Origin: Gimesia benthica
Lineage (GTDB): Bacteria > Planctomycetota > Planctomycetia > Planctomycetales > Planctomycetaceae
Reading direction: 5' to 3'
Assembly: GCF_009720525.1 (NCBI RefSeq)
Contig: NZ_CP043930.1
Span: 6,832,001 to 6,896,000, forward strand
DNA: 64,000 bases
Part shown: positions 60,254 through 64,000 of the stretch, piece by piece
How the letters are laid out: each line of letters opens with the position of its first letter
Position numbering within the stretch: the stretch's first letter is position 1
Translations under genes and position numbers: made by a program
The notes under the pieces: generated by a model
What the model was told of the DNA's origin: nothing
Databases searched by the model: none
What the model saw: only the letters and a program-made list of their open reading frames with translations

Positions 60254-60458
60254 GATGAATCACAAGCTACCGCTGCGCCCGGTTGAGTGTGCGCATAACT
60301 TCCATATGAGGGATCACCAACCGTCTCAGGAAGGCAGAGGGCCTGCTCCATAACCAGTCAGTGATTAGAATGAGGACTGCTTAAATATCGCGAGCACGCA
60401 GCATTAAGACAGAGTTGTAGAAGCCAGCAGGCAAATCCTTTCAACTGAATTTGCGCAA

Positions 60459-60770
60459 TCAGACTGCAGAAACTGGTGGGGCCCGGGAGCAGTCAGGGCT
60501 GTAAGCGATTCTCGTGGGGATGACAGCAACATCATGAATAGAGCGATCAACATAATCTGTCTGATTAAAGTAGTCGCTCGATATTCTCAGGAGCTGAAAA
60601 GTGAGTTCCCATTTTTTTAACTCGTCCTTGGATTTACTTTCTTTACCGACAGGCTGATTGATGGGGGAGGATTGCCCTTCCCCGACAGCAACCTGCGAAG
60701 GCATAGATCCAAAGATCAGTACGCAGAAGAGAATTAAATAAACGAGGAGTCTCATTAATGGTTCCAGCAT
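60459..60770 (-). CDS. Small secreted protein, function unknown
   Basis: A 103-codon frame encodes a hydrophobic signal peptide (LVYLILFCVLIFGSM) and a polar mature part of about 70 residues. The Met at 60755 may be the better start. No family is recognised. The final residues (PDCSRAPPVSAV) look atypical, so a frameshift or a spurious tail is possible. It lies 205 bp upstream of dabA on the same strand; a link is not shown. Confidence 0.4.
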   Translation of the reverse strand: MLEPLMRLLVYLILFCVLIFGSMPSQVAVGEGQSSPINQPVGKESKSKDELKKWELTFQLLRISSDYFNQTDYVDRSIHDVAVIPTRIAYSPDCSRAPPVSAV

Positions 60771-61130
60771 TAACAGTTTCAGTTTCGCCGCTGAAAATCA
60801 GTCAGGAATACGAAAATAAACCGCTAATAGCAGAGGTCAAAAACTGGTATACGGGAAAACAATATACGTACTTTTAACAGGGGTGACAAGTCTGTAGAAC
60901 CCTTGGAACAGGTGAGACCATGGATGTGTAAGAATGTATATTTTTGATGGGTGGTAATCGAATAAGAAGATTATCTCACCTATCACGCATTTATTTTATT
61001 ATACTGAAATCAACATTTATTGTCTGAGAGACTGACTAGAATGTCTGAGAAAAGGTGTTTTATCAAACCTTCCCTTTGACTACATTACCGCGGTAATTGA
61101 ACTACATTTAAATATCTTGGGAGTAATGAG
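60771..61130. other. 360-bp region upstream of carbonic anhydrase with a palindrome
   Basis: The sequence is AT-rich with no coding potential. A perfect 14-bp palindrome, ATTACCGCGGTAAT, lies at 61084-61097, about 34 bp before the carbonic anhydrase start. It directly follows a TTGACT element (61076-61081), so it could be an operator overlapping the promoter. No regulator gene is adjacent. Confidence 0.5.
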
Positions 61131-61805
61131 ATGCAAAAACTTGTCGATGGAATTCACAAGTTTCAAAGAAACTATTTCAGCCAGGACCAGAAGCTGTTTG
61201 AAACTCTGGTTGAGGGGCAGCATCCGCTCGCCTTGTTCATTACCTGTTCGGACTCCAGAATCAATCCGAATTACATGACTCAGACCAAACCTGGAGAACT
61301 GTTTATTCAGCGAACTGCCGGTAATATTGTACCAGCTTATGGAGCGGTTCACGGTGGTGAAGCAGCGACAATCGAGTATGCTGTCAGTGCACTCAAAGTG
61401 AAAGACATCATCGTATGTGGCCACTCCCATTGCGGGGCCATGTCAGGTCTGCTCAATCCCGAGCTCATTGAGAAGATGCCTGCTGTCAAAAGTTATCTGG
61501 AACACGCCGAGTGTACGCGTCGGATCGTGGATGAGAATTACGGGCATCTTACCGACCCCGAAAAACGTCTGATTCTGACCGTTCAGGAAAATGTACTCGT
61601 ACAGATTGAAAACCTGAAAACCCACCCCTCGGTAGCTGCTGCGGTAGGCCGAGGAGAATTAAAGCTGCACGGCTGGGTTTATAAATTCGAAACTGGTGAG
61701 GTATTCAATTTTAATCCGGATGAGGGGCAGTTCCTGCCTTTGGAAGAAGACGTCTTATCCGAAAAGGCATTGGATAAAGCGATGCCACCTATCTCCCCCA
61801 TCTAA
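61131..61805 (+). CDS. Beta-class carbonic anhydrase
   Basis: The 224-residue enzyme has the zinc ligands Cys39, His98 and Cys101 (in CSDSR and CGHSHC) and the catalytic Asp41/Arg43 pair, all in family spacing. It interconverts CO2 and bicarbonate in the cytoplasm. Its place near the DAB operon suggests work on carbon supply, either equilibrating the bicarbonate the pump accumulates or supplying carboxylases. Length is normal. The ATG follows a GGGAG site. Confidence 0.94.
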   Translation: MQKLVDGIHKFQRNYFSQDQKLFETLVEGQHPLALFITCSDSRINPNYMTQTKPGELFIQRTAGNIVPAYGAVHGGEAATIEYAVSALKVKDIIVCGHSHCGAMSGLLNPELIEKMPAVKSYLEHAECTRRIVDENYGHLTDPEKRLILTVQENVLVQIENLKTHPSVAAAVGRGELKLHGWVYKFETGEVFNFNPDEGQFLPLEEDVLSEKALDKAMPPISPI

Positions 61806-61863
61806 CGTTACTGGAGAAGCCTGCTACCCGCACTGCCTTGTTTCTTGAATAGAGATGAGGTGT

Positions 61864-63528
61864 TTATTCGGGTGTGCAGGCTATTTTTTCAGCCAGCGGC
61901 AGTTCACCCTCATCGATCTGGTAGTTACCAAAGCGGATTGAGTAGTTATCGTTAAACCAGTCCTTGATCTGAGGCAGGAATTCCTGGTCAAATTCAGGAG
62001 CGGTGAAGAAGGTGCGTCCGAAATGGTGCGCCTGAATTTCTCCATCGGCAACAACCATCTCTCCATCTTTAAAGACCCAGCGGGGGCGTTCAAACATTTC
62101 CTGTCGGTTTTGTTGCGGGGAGTAAATTGTGATGTCAGCATGAGCGCCGGTGCCCAGATGCCCTTTGTCTTTCATGCCCAGCACACGAGCGGGGGCAGCC
62201 CGGGTAATAATGGCGATTTCATAGAGCGAATACTCACGTGTCAGATCTGCCAGCACACTTCGTTCGCGGATCGCTTCGGGCATCTGTGACAGGAATTCAT
62301 CTCGGAAGCTTTTATCCATCAACAGATAAATGATCTCGGGGTAATGATAGAAGGCTCCGCCGTTGGGGTGATCACTGGTCATGACAACCCGCCAGGGGTC
62401 TTCCATCAGCAGATACCATTCCAGGGCGATCGCCCATTGGACGGCATGAATCAGGCTCCGCTGCGGTCGGTATTCAATGGGGATTACGCCACAGCTGCTT
62501 TCGAGTTCACAATCAGCGGTGTACCACTTGTTGCGATTGATGTTGTGCAGGAACTGGCTGAACGGCGTGTCCCCGGTCATGGAGAGGGTCAGCCCGGGAT
62601 TGATGTGTCCCACGTCCACCGTGATGTTTTCGTGTGACTGGACATAATCGACCAGTTTCTGGGTAGCCGAGGAAAAACTGCTCGGGTCGTTTGGATCGCC
62701 ATCATACGAGTGAAACTGGACGTGTGCTAAATGGCCTCGATGCCCTTCGAGCGATTCCATTGTGTTCAGAGTGGTTTCCCAGTTGCCGGGAATTCCCAGA
62801 TTATTACAGTGAATATGCACTGAGTGAGGGAGTTCCAGGCGGTCGGCAGTACCTGCCAGTCCGCGTACAATCTGGCGGGGAGTCACGCCGAAACCTTCTA
62901 CGGGTGCATCCAGTTCCCACATCGATTTGCGACTGATCTGTTTCCAGTCTTCCACGCCACCAGGATTGACGATTTTGATCGTGTAACCCTTGGCCGATTC
63001 CAGCAGCCAGGCGCAATAGGAGTCCAGCGCATTCTGATCCTGATTCCGCAGATGCTTCATTACGAAATGATTGTTGCCGAACAGCAGGTAGAAGCCTTTA
63101 TCCAGAATCGGCGTGTCCTGCAGTTCCTCATGGGCGTGGCGGGCGTGCAATCCTGGAATGGCGGCGTCCATGGCCGTGGTATAGCCAATACTGGCAAACA
63201 GGTAGCCGGTGGCGAAGGTACTGGGCACGACGCCTCCTGTGCCGGAACGCGTCTGTTCTGTGCGGAAGATGGGAGCAGCCTGCCGCTTCATCTCGGGCGT
63301 CATTTTGCGCCCCGCGTTCACTTTGGGACCGGCAATATGACAGTGCATATCGATCCCTCCCGGCATCACAGTGTAGCCGCTGGCATCCAGGGTTTTACCG
63401 GTGAACGAGTCTGCATCCAGGGGACGGTCGATGATCTTACCATCCTGAATCCAGAGGTCGCGGACCTCACCATTGACTCCATTGGCTGGATCGTAGACCG
63501 TTCCATTTTTTATCTGGAAGAGAGACAC
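61864..63528 (-). CDS. fhcA: Formylmethanofuran dehydrogenase subunit A homologue (formyltransferase/hydrolase complex)
   Basis: The 554-residue amidohydrolase-fold protein has the metal-binding start MPGGIDMHCHIAGPKV (His62, His64) and later His-rich blocks such as HIHCNNLG and VMTSDHPNGGAFYHYPE. This is FwdA/FhcA, in bacteria part of the Fhc complex that releases formate from formyl-methanofuran-type cofactors. Planctomycetes are among the few bacteria that carry this H4MPT-linked C1 pathway. The fhcB, C and D partners are not in the window. It converges on the carbonic anhydrase gene with a gap of 58 bp. Confidence 0.92.
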   Translation of the reverse strand: MSLFQIKNGTVYDPANGVNGEVRDLWIQDGKIIDRPLDADSFTGKTLDASGYTVMPGGIDMHCHIAGPKVNAGRKMTPEMKRQAAPIFRTEQTRSGTGGVVPSTFATGYLFASIGYTTAMDAAIPGLHARHAHEELQDTPILDKGFYLLFGNNHFVMKHLRNQDQNALDSYCAWLLESAKGYTIKIVNPGGVEDWKQISRKSMWELDAPVEGFGVTPRQIVRGLAGTADRLELPHSVHIHCNNLGIPGNWETTLNTMESLEGHRGHLAHVQFHSYDGDPNDPSSFSSATQKLVDYVQSHENITVDVGHINPGLTLSMTGDTPFSQFLHNINRNKWYTADCELESSCGVIPIEYRPQRSLIHAVQWAIALEWYLLMEDPWRVVMTSDHPNGGAFYHYPEIIYLLMDKSFRDEFLSQMPEAIRERSVLADLTREYSLYEIAIITRAAPARVLGMKDKGHLGTGAHADITIYSPQQNRQEMFERPRWVFKDGEMVVADGEIQAHHFGRTFFTAPEFDQEFLPQIKDWFNDNYSIRFGNYQIDEGELPLAEKIACTPE

Positions 63529-63595
63529 GGGATACCTTTTGTCGTGACAGTCACATCAGGCAGCAGCACAATGCAATGACGCGGAAATGTGAAGA

Positions 63596-63853
63596 TTAAT
63601 GGTGGCGGCAGCAATTGGATCGTCCACAGCCGGGATCGGCCATGGGAAGTTGAGATTTTTTATTACTGCTTTCTCCTTTGAAAAGCAATCCGCCTGAGAT
63701 CAGACGTTCGACCGGAGCTGCCGCGGGAGTGCCGTTGAGGGGGACTCCTGCTTTCTCGCAGACTTCACCCCAGGTTTTGAGCGATTCGCTCATGCGATGG
63801 CTGACTTCAACTGTTTCGTTGTTTGATTCACAAAAATATTCGTAGGTGATCAT
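63596..63853 (-). CDS. FmdB-like small regulatory/zinc-ribbon protein, degenerate first knuckle
   Basis: I start at ATG 63853 (85 residues, MITYEYFCES), as FmdB proteins begin with such a short strand; an extension to 63931 has no family support. The usual first CxxC knuckle is reduced to one Cys (Cys8). The C-terminus carries a Cys/His cluster (GCGRSNCCRHH), which could bind metal instead. It is 67 bp upstream of fhcA on the same strand, suggesting a shared transcript. Confidence 0.7.
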   Translation of the reverse strand: MITYEYFCESNNETVEVSHRMSESLKTWGEVCEKAGVPLNGTPAAAPVERLISGGLLFKGESSNKKSQLPMADPGCGRSNCCRHH

Positions 63854-63881
63854 ACTGATGATTCCGAAGCTTTCGAAACGA

Positions 63882-64000
63882 CTATCCCGATGTTTGTCTG
63901 GCCTGCTGGATCGCCCGGCGTTTCTGTGCATAACGTTTCACAAGTTCGTCCGAGACGACGCCGACCAGAATTACTGCACCAATGATAGCAAATTCCAGCT
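63882..64000 (-). CDS. C-terminal end of a probable sugar ABC transporter permease (truncated by window)
   Basis: A minus-strand frame runs in from the window end and stops at 63882. The visible 38 residues are one membrane helix (LEFAIIGAVILVGVVSDE) followed by a basic tail (KRYAQKRRAIQQ). This is the usual end of ribose-type (BPD_transp_2) ABC permeases of planctomycetes. The rest is outside the window, so the family is a guess. Confidence 0.55.
   Translation of the reverse strand, partial: LEFAIIGAVILVGVVSDELVKRYAQKRRAIQQARQTSG

Overview
This 64 kb window looks like chromosome of a planctomycete, most likely a Gimesia/Planctomyces-type member of the Planctomycetales. The reasons are the mix of a Cys-type sulfatase, DUF1080 and prenyltransferase-repeat secreted proteins, HEAT and TIM-barrel isomerase genes, a bacterial formylmethanofuran dehydrogenase subunit A homologue (FhcA, from the H4MPT C1 pathway) and the moderate GC content. 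The genus is inferred from gene content only; no database was searched. I found no rRNA, tRNA, CRISPR array, transposase or phage gene.

Region 1 (2-9752, +) is a tightly overlapping operon for a cytoplasmic group 3b type, NAD(P)-linked [NiFe] hydrogenase (beta, gamma, delta, alpha; the beta gene is cut by the window edge). It continues with its endopeptidase and a full maturation set in the order hypA, B, F, C, D, E. Region 2 (9767-17199, -) holds a two-CBS protein and a complete N-type F-ATPase operon (atpD C Q R B E F A G) with the lineage markers atpQ and atpR and a Na+-type motif in subunit c. Region 3 (17460-21628, +) has PEP synthase behind a strong promoter, a hemerythrin-domain protein and a zinc alcohol dehydrogenase split by a -1 frame change. 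Regions 1-3 together read as a low-oxygen or energy-stress island: hydrogen/NAD(P)H redox balance, an auxiliary ion-translocating ATPase, PEP recycling, oxygen/NO sensing and alcohol/aldehyde redox.

Region 4 (21759-25476) holds a secreted sulfatase and, on the other strand, a TIM-barrel isomerase gene downstream of DAHP synthase. The DAHP synthase gene is preceded by what I consider the best find in the window: a textbook transcription attenuator. It has a promoter, a ribosome binding site, a 42-residue leader peptide with 13 Phe/Tyr/Trp codons, a long antiterminator helix and a mutually exclusive terminator hairpin with seven U.

Region 5 (25515-47075) is mostly planctomycete housekeeping and conserved unknowns: DUF1080, a diguanylate cyclase, a GT2 glycosyltransferase, a repeat lipoprotein, an enolase-superfamily enzyme, a HEAT protein, an HDAC-like deacetylase, a prenyltransferase-repeat protein, a ferredoxin, Usp, yidD-rnpA, a DnaJ, a MacB/FtsX-like ABC exporter pair, argB and two membrane proteins.

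Region 6 (47255-52051, +) is an unusual four-gene operon combining a large membrane-anchored secreted protein, a FtsX-type ABC transporter and a ZnuA-like metal-binding lipoprotein. Region 7 (52328-64000) has a TatD/EboB-like hydrolase, mog, a DAB-type inorganic carbon transporter with two antiporter-like membrane subunits plus DabA, a beta-carbonic anhydrase, fhcA, a degenerate FmdB-like protein and the 3' end of a probable ABC permease.
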